64,000 bases of DNA from Ctenosaura bakeri (lineage: Eukaryota; Chordata; Lepidosauria; Squamata; Iguanidae), in the NCBI GenBank assembly GCA_948474755.1, contig CAOLHI010000425.1, positions 496,001-560,000 on the forward strand, written 5' to 3'. Positions 10,321-21,839 of this stretch are shown piece after piece. The translations under genes and the position numbers were made by a program. The notes beneath the pieces were generated by a model. The model did not search any database. It was not told the origin of the DNA and saw only the letters and a list, made by a program, of their open reading frames with translations. Positions within the stretch are counted from its first letter, which is position 1, and each line of letters begins with the position of its first letter.

Positions 10321-10974
10321 GGCCATTTCTGCACAACATTGCTATACCACCATAGCAGCAGGTTGTTCCAGGTCAGAAATTGTACTACCTCATGATGTCA
10401 TGGACATACAGCTGCTATCCCATTCCCAAGTGTTGTAAAACTGCCATATTCTATTTCCAGAAAAAGTCCATTAAGTGCCTCTTTTAGCATTTCAATCTCA
10501 TCAGCCGGCTCACTGCAGGACTGTAATAGTGCTTGTTGTGGATCCAGCAGCGGGCAGGCTGTGGGCATGTCCAGCTTGCCTGTCCCTCAGTGACTCACAT
10601 GGCATAGTAACTTTGAAATCTTCATGTTTATTTTAAAGTTCTTGTTTGAGTTATAACTTTCTTATTTTTTAAATACACTTTTAGGCATTATAGTGTGAAA
10701 ATGCAATACGGTACTGGTGTGTTTAGTACAGCTTCCAAAGGGGAGGGGGGAAACCCGACCAATGGGGAGAGGTGAAGGTGGCAAAAGGGAATGGCCAAAG
10801 GACACTGTAGGGCAGAATGAACAGCAGTGACAATACCACTACTCATCAGCTGAAGGTGAGAGGGTGCGGAAAACAGCATTCCTAATCTGCTACTATCGCA
10901 TGAATAGCAATGCCAGGATTGTAACAGGATTGTAACAGTATATTGCACTAATGGTATCTAGTGTGGAAATGGCC
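10321..10974 (+). mobile_element. GGCCATTTCTGCAC MITE, long form
   Basis: Starts GGCCATTTCTGCAC and ends GTGTGGAAATGGCC, an inverted pair, and is flanked by ATG on both sides (a possible 3-bp target duplication). The first 410 bp match the element at 43912 in the same orientation (for example TATTCTATTTCCAGAAAAA). No transposase. The short flank repeat suggests PIF/Harbinger-like rather than hAT, but this is not proven. Confidence 0.65.
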
Positions 10975-11166
10975 ATGGAGTCAGGGCTTCATGCCAAAAA
11001 AAGAAACCACATATAGATTTTTATAAACAAGTGTGTACATTATGTAATCTATGTTTGCAGTATGTGGGTACTGGATAATGTATTAATTTTACAAAGAAAC
11101 ACACAGCTAAGTTAACTTTTATTTGGCATTTACAAAGAACACACCATCTTAATAGTTACTTCCTGG

Positions 11167-11292
11167 AAATGCACTGGCTGACTTTGGGTATGTCACATAA
11201 CCTCAGCCCCAGAAAAATCTGTAATAGATTCACTTTAGGGTCACTATAAGTCAGAAATGACTTGAAGGCACACAACAACACAACAACAACAA
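11167..11292 (+). mobile_element. Sauria SINE, 5'-truncated
   Basis: Only the 3' half remains: CACTGGCTGACTTTGGGTA, CCTCAGCCCCAGAAA, GGGTCACTATAAGTCAGAAA, TGACTTGAAGGCACACAAC and a CAACAACAACAA tail. The tRNA-like head is absent. Confidence 0.75.
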
Positions 11293-13364
11293 TTTCTGCT
11301 TTAAAGTGATGTGTCAAAAGGTGAATTCATGTGGCAACAAGCGTGACATAACTAACTGGACCTAACTAACAAACTGTGCAAGATTTTAAAGAACATTGCT
11401 AATGGCTATAATTCATTCACCACGTATATCAATTTTCATTTACATTTCAGAAACATTTCTGAAAAGGGGATGCAGTTTTTAGTCCAAGGAAACCAACCTT
11501 AAGCTACAAAGGAACAATTAATGCTCCATAACTATCAGGGAGTGACTTCATCAAACTCAGGACATTTGATTTACTTCCAAAGTTACTCATCCTGCATTGT
11601 TTGACACCTAATATCCATCCAGGAATCCAATTAGCTCTGGGTTGTCAAAGAACCCTCATTAATGTTAGAGTTTTAATCAAATACCTTGATACAATTACCA
11701 TTGAGACGCTGTTAATTAAGTTTTTGATGTTGAGCCCATGTGTGGTTCTTCCCCCATTAGCACCTATAGATCAATTTTTTTGTGTGCAAACAATAAAATC
11801 CTTAAAACGTTTATGTTACAAGCTAGTACCAAATCTAAACAAAATTGGGTAAAAGTGTAATCAGTTGTAGCATTACATTTATCAAATCTGTGTCTGAAAA
11901 GAAAATGATGCAAGTAATTTTGAAAAATACTGCAGTCAGTATGAAGTTGCATCTTTATAACAGGAAGGCTGATACTAGCATTAATTCTCATATAGGCATC
12001 TTATCTTAAAGCAGGGTTGGGCAATTGTGGCAGGTCTGGGAGCCAATGTTCTTCCGCTAGACCACATGCACTGGCAAAAAATAAATAATAAACAACACAA
12101 CTTGTCAGAAGTCCATTTCTGATGTTTAAAATGAGCACCTCTGAATGTTCAGGGAGAGTTACAGCTAGGGTTGCCAGGTTGAATACATGACAGGGTTCTT
12201 GCATGTATAATAGTTAACAGATCCTGGGCTGTAAACTTCCACCAGATGGAACTATACAATGTCTCCTTCTCTGTTTCCCCACAATCTGCCTTTTACTGAC
12301 TGCTGGAGAGCAGACAGAGAAATGTCCCTGTATATTCCTTTAGTTGGACACACGATACCTATGTCATCCTTCAGTACTGTACATCCAGCTATAGGAATAA
12401 AGCTATAGGAATACAGTTGGACATTTCTTTGCCACAAATTGCCTCCTCTCCACTTGTCAGGAACTGCATTTGTCAGGTCTAGGTTACAACAACAAAGAGG
12501 TGGGTTTGGGAAGGGTGAGGGAGGGAATGTTATGCAGCTCTGTCTCATAGAACTGTTATACTATATTTTCCTTATTCAAGTTCTGTTGACTACTACTGGC
12601 CTGTATATGAGTAGTTTACTACTATTTGAATATTAAAAATATTCTTCATCACATAAAACTACTTAGCACATTTCATATATGCATAAAACATAAGAGATAT
12701 ACCACTGCAGCTGGAGGGGGAGTAAAGTGAACATTTAAATGTTAAACATATGAAGTATGAAAAGCTGTATTTATCTAAAATCTATAATTTGTGTTGGCCC
12801 TTGTTGAATGTGTACTCTTTGGAAATCTCACTTTTGCCTTTGTGTGATATATATAAAATGGAGTATATAAAAAAAAAACAACCTCATGGGAATCCCCCAT
12901 ATTTACAACAGCCTATATGCTAACATTGTGATGCAAATAAGAAAAAGTGTGGGAGTTTTATTGCAATTCAAAGACTATGCTTGGCTAGACAGGCAGCACT
13001 AATGATGCTACAGAGGATGGTAACTATTTGATGGTCTCTATGATAGAGACCAGTAGCATGAGTGATTGGTGCTTGGCACCACATCATATCATATGACAGC
13101 GTAGAACAAGAAGCTATTTAAGTCTGGTTGCCCCTTCACATGCCTTCTTTGATTGTTCTAGTGTGAGGGACAGGATGTCTCCTTCAGCATACTGACTATA
13201 GGCCTGTGGTTGGGAGGCTAACAAGCAGCGTAAGTGTCTTTGCTCTCATTCTTCTGCTACTCCTGTGAAATTGTGGTTTTGGATGGGAGGAATTGATCAT
13301 GAGATTTTCAGGCTTCTCTACTTCAGGAGTAGTCTGGCCCAGCAGGTAGTTAGAGATTTGCATT
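11293..13364. other. Intron sequence, nothing certain
   Basis: About 2 kb with no recognised exon or element. AGGGTTGCCAGG near 12171 and GCAGGGTTGGGCAA near 12012 look like bits of common reptile repeats but cannot be placed. Confidence 0.45.
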
Positions 13365-13829
13365 TATAGTCAACCTTCCAAATTTGTGGGATTGACTTTG
13401 ACAGATCTGATTATTTTCACATTTCTCCAAGCCCTGCCCCCTTACCTCAGGGGGAATCTTCCCTTTCAGTGGCTCTGATGAGACGGTACAGCCCTCCTCT
13501 GGTCCTCCTCGCCTTCCACCAGCAGCTGCCTGGCTAGCTAAGAATAGCTCACAACTTGATTTCTCAGCACCACAAATCCTCTCCTGATGCCCCCCAAAGA
13601 AGCGGATAGCAGAGAGAGCGACAAAGTATAAGGCCAATGTGCCTATCTCCCCACCTTTCCCTCTCATTTTCCTGACCTGGTTTGGATGTCCCTTTCCCAC
13701 AGGCAGGCAGGTAGGCAGGCAGACATGCATGCGCGTGCACACACACACACATTTTGATATTAGTTATTTTTCTACTTTTGCAGGGGGGTCCTGCACCCCA
13801 GCTCTAGCTAATGTGAAGGGCTGACTGTA
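13365..13829 (+). mobile_element. pogo/Tigger-like MITE, copy C
   Basis: Left end TATAGTCAACCTTCCAAATT, right end on the other strand TACAGTCAGCCCTTCACATT. A GATTATTTTCACA stretch and a CTGCACCCCAGCTC stretch align with copies at 3634 and 30278. The middle is unrelated to their minisatellite. It holds a GGCAGGTAGGCAGGCAG and CACACACA tract at 13702-13751. Confidence 0.6.
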
Positions 13830-14600
13830 GTTTCACCACTTGTCATCAGTCTAGTTGTTGTAGTAGGATTTGACACTTTTTACAGCTTTTATCGCTTCTT
13901 TTCTTCACCATTCCTTTCAGCACTTGTTGTTTTACCTGAAGTGTCGACTGTTGCAGTTGTGCTGTGGATCGTGTGTGTGATGATCTTTTTCTCTCCTTGC
14001 ATGGATGGGTGTGCTGTTGGTGTGAGTGTATCCTGTAAGTGTTTTTTCTTTCTTTTCTGGGGGGTGTTGCAGACCATGTGTGCATGGAAGTTTTTTTCCT
14101 TTCTTGGGTGGATGAGTGTGCTATGGGGGTGACTGTTCCTCTCAGTGCTTTTTCTGGTTAATGCAAGTGGGGTAATTGGCCTGTGTTTTTTAATGATGTG
14201 TGGGGGTGATCAGTCCCACTGAACCATTACTTAGCTACGATGTTGGGTTACCCTTCATGATATATTAATGGGCTCTGTAGTATGTAGTAGATGTAGCTGA
14301 GAACTGTTAGGTAAAGAGTGCCTGGCACTGGAATGAATGCACTGATAACAGCAGCCAGATTCCCAGGGACTCCAGATGAAGAAGGGGTGGGGGTGGGGAT
14401 CTTAAGCTCAATCACTTTTGCTTTCCTTCAGTCTTCCCACTAAAGTCATTACATGTATTTCACTCCAAATAAATAGTACATTAGGGATTGTACTATTTGT
14501 GTGTGGATTCTGTTCCTGACAAGTTTGTTGTCCTTCTTCTCCTTTAGTATGTAGGTGACTGCTAGCAATGCTTTTATTGGTTAATTTTCCAACATGCACT
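13830..14600 (+). repeat. TG-rich degenerate tandem repeat
   Basis: A block of the form TGGATGAGTGTGCTATGGGG plus a CAGTGCTTTTTCTGG end appears near 13998-14050, 14109-14157 and, more diverged, 14520-14590. The spacing of the first two is about 107 bp. The origin is unknown. It could be a decayed LTR or a local duplication. Confidence 0.35.
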
Positions 14601-14669
14601 TTTTAAATGTGGGGCAGCCTTTTAACCTGCTTGTTCCAGTAGTAATTTTGCAGTTCAGCTGTGGGAGTG

Positions 14670-14820
14670 GCCATTTTATATGTCATTGGATCTCATCGTA
14701 CCAGTGTGACCATTTTGCTGTCTCTTCTTGGATGCTGCCATTTTGCTGTACAAACTGCAGGTGGCCATTTTTCTGGTGGGATGCCATTTTATATACTTTT
14801 GAATGGAGACCACCATTTTA
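14670..14820 (+). repeat. Cluster of six CCATTTT boxes
   Basis: CCATTTT occurs at 14671, 14710, 14738, 14765, 14784 and 14813. Four copies are preceded by G, giving GCCATTTT, which resembles the YY1 core. The spacing is 19 to 39 bp. It may be a decayed tandem repeat or a regulatory cluster. The sequence alone cannot decide. Confidence 0.4.
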
Positions 14821-16125
14821 GATAAGGGCATGTGATTGGTAAAAGTTTGGTTTTCCTTGTTTTGTTACTGGCATTTGTTATGCTCTAAGTCTCCCTCCTT
14901 CTATTTATGTTTACTGCTTTTGTTCTGGGGAGTCACTATTTGGCCCTGAGAGGTTTTTGGGAGCCTGGGTGGGCCTAATAATATGGCTTAGTGATTGCCA
15001 CGGTGTGTTTTGGCTGAGGTTTTTTTTTTTTTTTTTTAATGAATCAGCAGAAAAGAAGGAGACTAGGCTTCACATACTTGCAGATAGACCAAATGTTATT
15101 CTTTTAAAAAAGCCCAACACGTTTTGACATGATAGTCTGGCCTAAAGTTTTGTTTGCATCATAACAGAGAACATCTGATTTGGAGGGGGTTATGCTAGGA
15201 CTCATTAGGCTTAGCTGTATTGTGTTTCTGATTGAGGTATAGTCTTGATTGTTCTTGACCCCCCCCCCATGGATTAGATTTTTTTAAATATTGACTATTA
15301 CTGATTGAGAGTTGGATTAGGCGTTGCTGGTCTCTTACTAGGCTTCAGCTGCTGATTAAACTATACTGTATAAGTGCAAACTTGTTCCTTTTCAGTGTCT
15401 GGACTAGTATTGAGTGTGGCTATAGTACTGTATAGGTTTGGTCATTTGAGTGTTGGACTAGGACTACCCTAGGCCTGTTTCATTTGGGTGGTAGATTCTC
15501 TTGGAGTGCAGGCTAAGTGTATGTAATTGCCAAAAGGTAGCATCTAGAAAGGGGGCTGATAATTTGAAAGGGAAAGCTAGGAAACAGCATGCAAAGCATT
15601 CTCCCTCAGTTTCCCCAGCTCCATCTGAAGAGAAAGAATAAAATATTACAGATAGAAAACCAAACTAAAAACCGCAGCAAGATACAACTGCAATGTTTCA
15701 AGAGTTAACTGTGTTTACTCAGTACAGGAAGACAGACATACACTAGCCATATCTCACAAACATGGCATGGAGGGTGACAGCATGGAACCATTTCCACAGA
15801 AGCCCTCCACATAATCAGAAGAGGATCTCTGATTCAGAAAATTATCCCCCATGTACAAGAAGTTAATCAAAATGACAATGGGATGGTGAGTGCTAGTGCA
15901 TTTCTCCTCATGTGCTGAGTTAACAAACTTAGTTAATGACTGAAAATGTATAAAAAAAGAAACTAAAACAGCACACAAAACCCTGTAGGAGCAAAACATA
16001 TAAGCCTCTGAAAAACCTTTGACTCTGAAAAAGACCATGATGTGCACACACATATCAGACAAGCTTCTTTGGGGTGCACATTTCAAAGCCTCAGTGGTAG
16101 TAAACAGTGCATGAACTAGCAGTGT
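14821..16125. other. Intron sequence, nothing recognised
   Basis: Contains a T17 run at about 15022-15038 and a C10 run near 15260. The 110-codon minus frame at 15754-16086 has no family signal. Confidence 0.5.
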
Positions 16126-16516
16126 ACCATATTTGCCGGCGTATTAGATGCACCCGCATTTTAGATGCACTCCACTTTCAAGGTGTATTTTTTAGGGGAA
16201 AAAAATTAGTTCTCTGGTGAGGGGAATGAAAGGAGTGCTGCACCAGGAGAGGAGGGGAATGAAAAGAGTGTTGTACCAATTTTTCTTGGGCCCTAGGAAA
16301 GTCAAAATGCACAGGAGAGGAGGAGAAGGTAAGGAGTGCTTCACCTGGATTCCATTACCCCTTCCCTTCCTGTTTGCTTGGGCAAGGAGAACTTTGACTC
16401 CCAGTTCATTCCCTATGTTTTTAGCATTACCATATTTGCTGGTGTATAAGATGCACCCCATTTTCAAAGGGTATTTTTTAAGAAAAAAATTGCATTTTAT
16501 ATGCCGGCAAATATTC
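16126..16516 (+). mobile_element. MITE with ATATTTGCCGGC termini
   Basis: Left end ACCATATTTGCCGGCGTATT, right end on the other strand GAATATTTGCCGGCATATAA, so the ends are inverted repeats. An internal copy of the terminal motif plus its downstream part (ACCATATTTGCTGGTGTATA at 16431, then GATGCACCCCATTTT) duplicates the left end in direct orientation. Resembles a CCGGCGTATAAGA repeat family common in lizards (recalled, not checked). Confidence 0.55.
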
Positions 16517-16639
16517 TTTGCTGCTTTTCTTCTTCAATAAAGTAACAAGTAATCTTAGCAATTTTCACCTGAAAGTCTTCAAAACCAGCATACTTTTCAA
16601 AGAGTATTCAGGACTACTCAACATGTTCAGGACATATTG

Positions 16640-16865
16640 TTTTTGCAAAATTCACATATGGTATTTTTTAACAGAAAACAGTATTTTCTGCATATATTTA
16701 ATAATATTTCTGTGCAGAACAACCATGTGTGAATTTTAAACATTCCTTAGTCACAGCATTTTTTGCACAAGAAACAGCATTTCTGGTACAGAAAATAATA
16801 TTGCTGAGCATAAAATATTGTTTGCATTGTCTGCACAAAACACATGTAAATTTTGTATAGAATAA
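16640..16865. repeat. Degenerate AGCATTTTCTGCA array
   Basis: Repeats of the type ACAGTATTTTCTGCA, ACAGCATTTCTGGTACAG and TTTGCACAAG alternate over 220 bp and partly pair with each other. A shorter related block lies at 7858-7965 in reverse. Confidence 0.4.
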
Positions 16866-19408
16866 GTCACACATTGCAAAGGTTCCCATCAGACAAGGAT
16901 TCTTCTTTTCATTGGTGTCCTGACATTTAAGATACTTTTTTTTAATGTTTTATATTTTCAAATTATCCATCTCTCATGTGAACAATCACTGAGATAATGT
17001 GAAGCAGCGGAAATGGCTGAAAAGCATCTTACAAAACATGAATATTTCTAGTTTTAATATGATATAATTTCCAAAGGGCTAGCTGCAGATAGAGATCTAC
17101 TGCAGCAAAAACAAAGCTTACGGCACCTTAAAGTCTAACAAATTAATTTGTTATGGCATGAGGTTGTATATTTGAAATAACTGCAGTCTTACTAGATTAT
17201 CTCTGTAAGAGAAAACATGAGGCTTTCTAAATATCTGAGCAGCTTGATGCAGCAAGATGCTATTAGATATTAATAGATGAGAAACATTTTGTTTTCTTGA
17301 ATTATCTTCTGAATCATTAGAGAGGAGCCAAATTGGTTTCCCATAAATATGCAAAGAGCATCAATCTTTTATTTTAAAAAAGTGAAACCAACAGAAATGG
17401 AAAGCCAGCATATGCTCAATGGTAAACTAACCAAAAGGAATGATCTTAGTTGCCCATAAGATTTTTGTAGCTGTTTCCTCTAGGATTCAAGGTGGCTTTT
17501 GAGAAACTGTCAGTGTCAACATATCCCTGGCTGCTAAAAGCTAATATTCTAGGGAGACAATTTCTAGTTTACACTTTTCTCCTACCATGCCAGTTTCAAT
17601 ATATTTAGGAACAGAGTTTCTGAATACCATCTCTTCATGTGGGGCTATTTAAACCTGTGATCATCCCAGCTGTGGTCTATGTAAAATGGTTAGGTTGAGG
17701 AGTGTTACAGCATGTATAATTTCAGTTAGTTGTTTGCTCAGATGATTTGGAGAAGTATGAATATAGACAAACACACATACACACCCACAAATACAAACAC
17801 ACTGGCCAAGCTGGGCTGCACAGTGCCAATCTCTGCAAGTGGAGCTGATGCGGCCAAGCAGCCTTTCTGCTGCATGGCAACCTTGCACAATCAAATGGAC
17901 AACAGGATGCACAAGCAAGATAAAATAAAAAGGTAACAAGATGCACAAGTGAATGTGCAGAAAATATGCAACTGAATGCACTACCACATGTGCAATGGCA
18001 CCACATGTACTGTTCTGCTTCTGTGACCTTCAACTGAATGCAGATGTTGTGCATCAGCCAAAAATGTCCAACCTCTTCCATAGGGAAACTTGTGCATGCA
18101 TAACAAACCAACAAGATTGTGCCCCTCCCATCATTGATTACTTTAGAACTATATAGGAAGGAACGGTCTCACTACGTGACTGTCTGACTATCTTGAGTGT
18201 GTAGTGAGTTAGTGGGCTTTCTGATGTATTAGACGTTCTCTCTCTTCTGGCTTAAACCTACTGATAAGACATTGCAGTCTGACAAGGTTATATTCTTTCC
18301 TTTTAATAACTTTTTTTTAGTACCAGGTATGCTGGACATTGTAAGGGATTTAGTGCTATTAAAGAGCTACTTGATATCAGCAAAATTCTTCTGATTCTCC
18401 TGTCAGCAGACAGGAAGAAATGCTGATGTGGTCCTAGCTGAAGTAATCTTTTCTTTCTGAAATGGAGAGAGACTTAGCCTTTGACTTTTTCCCCTCCTTT
18501 ATAGCTGTTGGTTGTTCATTGTTAACTAAATTCCACTAAGGTTCTCAACCCCTGCTGTCCACTCCCGATTTAAAATTGCTGAGGTTGTAATATAATCATC
18601 TCATCAAAAAAGCTTAAGCCATTTGCTATGCTCTGGCTGAAACTCATTTATCCCCCCCCCCTTTTATGGGAAGAAGGCATTTTTTGTTGTTGTTAGCTGC
18701 TTTAATACTGCCACAGATTTTTCTCTGCTTTTAGGAAAGTTAAGAAATATTTCCTTGATATATAATGAAATTCTTCATTGCCTTTAAAATGCTGCTTCAA
18801 AAGCAACAGTAACTGAATGCATCATTTTGCATGATTTGATATAACATGTCTCCTTCTTATGGACAACACTAAGTGCATTTCCTCACAACCAGCATAGTAG
18901 AGAGGTACTGGGCATTGGAATGGACTTGGGAACTCTCGGTTCTTGTTCCTAGTGAACCATGAAGCTCACTTTCTCAGGGCCAGTCTCTCTCAGCCTGATC
19001 TATCACTTCACAGTGTTGTTGTAAAGAGAAAGTGAGAAGGAGGAGAACTAAGTACATTGTCTTGAATCCACTGGAGAAAAGGCTGAACGTAAAGCCTTAG
19101 AGGCACTGAAGCAGGGGGAAGACTTTTCTCTTGCTTCCTCCTTCCAGTTTGCAGCTGGAACAGGTTGTACAGCAATGCATAGGCCCTGCCAGCCAGCCTT
19201 TGTGTTGGTTCCAGTCACATGCTGCTCTACTATGGAGAGGAGGTGGGCTGAGCAGCTGAGCAACAGCAGAGCAGCAATGTAACAGGAGGCAAGGCAAGGT
19301 GGGTCTGCAAATTGCTGTTCAATACACTGCAGCTGTACAGTGGCAGGAAGAAGCAGAGAAAAGCTCTTCCCACCCCACCCCAGAATGTCTGACAGAAGTG
19401 TGTATTTC
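16866..19408. other. Intron sequence, nothing recognised
   Basis: About 2.5 kb without recognised repeats or exons. Short CA-rich tract at about 17770-17800. Open frames at 17661-18114 (minus) are low-complexity Cys/His-rich and unconvincing. Confidence 0.5.
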
Positions 19409-19675
19409 ATAGAATCATAGAGTTGGAAGAGACTACAGGGGCCACCCAGTCCAACCCTCTGCTATGCAGGAACACACATCAAAGCATTCCCAACAGATAG
19501 CCATCCAGCCTCTGCTTAAAAATCTCCAAAGAAGGAGACTCTACCACACTCCGAGGCAGCATATTCCACTGCTGGACAGCTCTGACTGTCAGGAAGTTCT
19601 TCCTGAGGTTCAAGTGGAATCTCCTTTCCTGCAGCTTGAATCCATTGCTCCTTGTCCTAGTCTCTGGAGCAGCAG
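19409..19675 (-). mobile_element. CR1 LINE 3' end
   Basis: On the plus strand it begins TCATAGAATCATAGAGTTGG, the complement of the CR1 terminal ATTCTATGA repeat, and runs back through the C-terminal coding tail (FHLNLRKNF region) to CTCTGGAGCAGCAG. It is 5'-truncated to about 270 bp, the usual fate of CR1 insertions. Confidence 0.85.
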
Positions 19676-19886
19676 CATTTAGTATTTCTCCCTTCTTTCC
19701 CAGTCTGAAGACCCCTGATGAGTAGTTTTAAAGACATATTTGTGATGCACTTCAGGATTTTACATCTTCAATTGAATCTTGGGAGTCTGCAGTAACAAAA
19801 GATATTTAAAGAGGGTCTCTGGTAAAGAAAAGGTTAAGAACCAGTGGAATAGATTGTCAAAGTGCTATGCACAAGGTAGGTGCGGC

Positions 19887-19926
19887 ACCTTGGAAAACTC
19901 CCTTAAAGTGTGGACCCAAACCCAGA
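19887..19926 (+). mobile_element. Half copy of the TAAAGGAGCT foldback repeat
   Basis: ACCTTGGAAAACTCCCTTAA followed by GTGTGGACCCAAACCCAG matches the right arm of the elements at 36624 and 40032. Confidence 0.35.
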
Positions 19927-21345
19927 ACAGATTCGCTGTTCTACCAACCAACAACTGTTATTGCTTCTCCCCATTTCCTCAAGTGGAAAGAGTTCTTGCT
20001 GTAGCTGCTGCAAGGACCTCTCTGGGAACTCTGCTCCACAAGTGAGGTGGCATGACTGAAAAACTCATGCTTTTCCTCCAACAGAGAGGTTTCCATGATG
20101 CCATTTTTATTTTAATTTCTGTACCAGTTTTTTTTTTTTTTTTTAAGTTCAGGTCTTTTACTTGTATATATTATTATGAAGCTTTTCTTAATGACCTGGC
20201 AGAATCATGCAGGAGGACATAGTTGTCTGGAATAATTATACTGCCTGTCACACAGTGCCATGTGGTGGTTAGTTAGAAGTTACTCATTCCATCAATTTTG
20301 AAGCTATTCGGGGTGGTGGTGTCTCAGTATAGAGTCATAATATCAAATCCTGGACAGGGCAGGTCCCCATATAATGCAGGTACAGAGCAGCAAGCTTCAA
20401 AGAAGCACCTGCATCATCCTAATGCATCTTTCTATCCTGACAGAATCAATAAAGTGGGACAAACTACTTATCAAAATAAAAATAGATAATTCAGCAGGGC
20501 AACTTAACATTCAAAGCTTTCAAGGTTAGTATTTATGTTTTAGTAAGAGTCAACATGAGAGTTTAATTTTTAATGGCAAGGGAAACAGCTTGCTGTAAAT
20601 CCCATTCATGCAGAAACTGAAAAGTAGCTTGTAAACCGCTCACAATAATATGAATAGAGATTTATTCTGAAATAATGGCATTTCACGATCATGCATTTAT
20701 ACAATTATAGATTTTAGTCATGGGGGCTGATACTGTATACAAAGTAAGAGTCTAGAGACTCCTTCCAGAACCTGCTTAAGATCACCAAGGAATTCCAGAA
20801 CTAGAAGGACTTTAAATGAAATATAGCATGTGTTGTGAAACATACAGAAAAGAAGAAAATAAGGGTGGTAATGTACGTGGACTCAAAATTAAATCTGGAT
20901 ATTTTTTTTTTAAATTTGATAGACAATTTGGAACATTTAGATACTTGGAGACTGAAATATGGAGAAACACAAGAATACACTGTTTTTCAGAAGGACATAT
21001 TTCTGTACCTGTAAATTTTCCCATATTCCTCAATCCAGTCTTTATTCAGAGTTGTTAACATTGAGAGGTTGGGTTCCTGAGGGAATACACTGTCCTCCTC
21101 CTTTCTGCTAGGCATCATATCCATAGCAACTGGCCTATTCCAGTACGTGTAACTTTTCCCCATAGTCCCCAAACCACTGTATTATCTGGTGACATTGATG
21201 TACTGGCTTTTTTTTTTTCTGTTTAATTTCTGCAATGGCTTTACATTTTTCTGGAAGTTTTTTCATTCTGAATTTCAACTTTAAGATTCCTGACATATAG
21301 AACCCATACAATCTACTATGTGAGGCGAGAAAACCTTGTAACAAT
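19927..21345. other. Intron sequence, nothing recognised
   Basis: A T17 run lies at about 20129-20145. No exon or element seen. Confidence 0.5.
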
Positions 21346-21548
21346 GGCAATTTCTGCACTACACTATTATAGTGCTATTATTCCACTTTCAACATCCTGT
21401 GGAAGTCTGGAGTTTGTAGTTTACTGAGGCCAAAGAGCTCTCTGGCTGAGAATTCTTAAATGCTCCTCCTTAAACCAAAAATCCCAGGATTCCATAGGAT
21501 GTTGAAAGTGGAATAATAGCACTATGACATTATAGTGTGGAAATGGGC
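21346..21548. mobile_element. GGCCATTTC foldback MITE, complete
   Basis: A near-perfect palindrome. The left arm (GGCAATTTCTGCAC, then GCTATTATTCCACTTTCAAC and ATCCTGTGGAAG) is repeated inverted in the right arm (GTTGAAAGTGGAATAATAGC, then GTGTGGAAATGGGC). Each arm is about 75 bp, around a short AGAGCTCT-containing spacer. The RNA or single strand would form one long hairpin. No coding capacity. Confidence 0.75.
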
Positions 21549-21839
21549 TATGTTGTGTGTATATCACTTTAATTTTTCTGACATATGCCTCCCAAAAGTT
21601 TTCTGGCATCCTTATTGATGGTAGGCCTCATCTCCATAGCAACTGGCTTGAGGCCCAAGAGCTCTCAGTTGAGAATTCTAAAGGCCCCTCCCTAAACTGC
21701 CAACTGCAAGATTCTATAGAATCTTCACAGCCAGTCAATCATATGAGGTCTTCTCACCTCACTTAGCCAATTGTATGAAGTCTTCGCCTGCCTGACACAG
21801 ACAAACAGAAAAACTCACAGACAAACTGATTTTTATATA

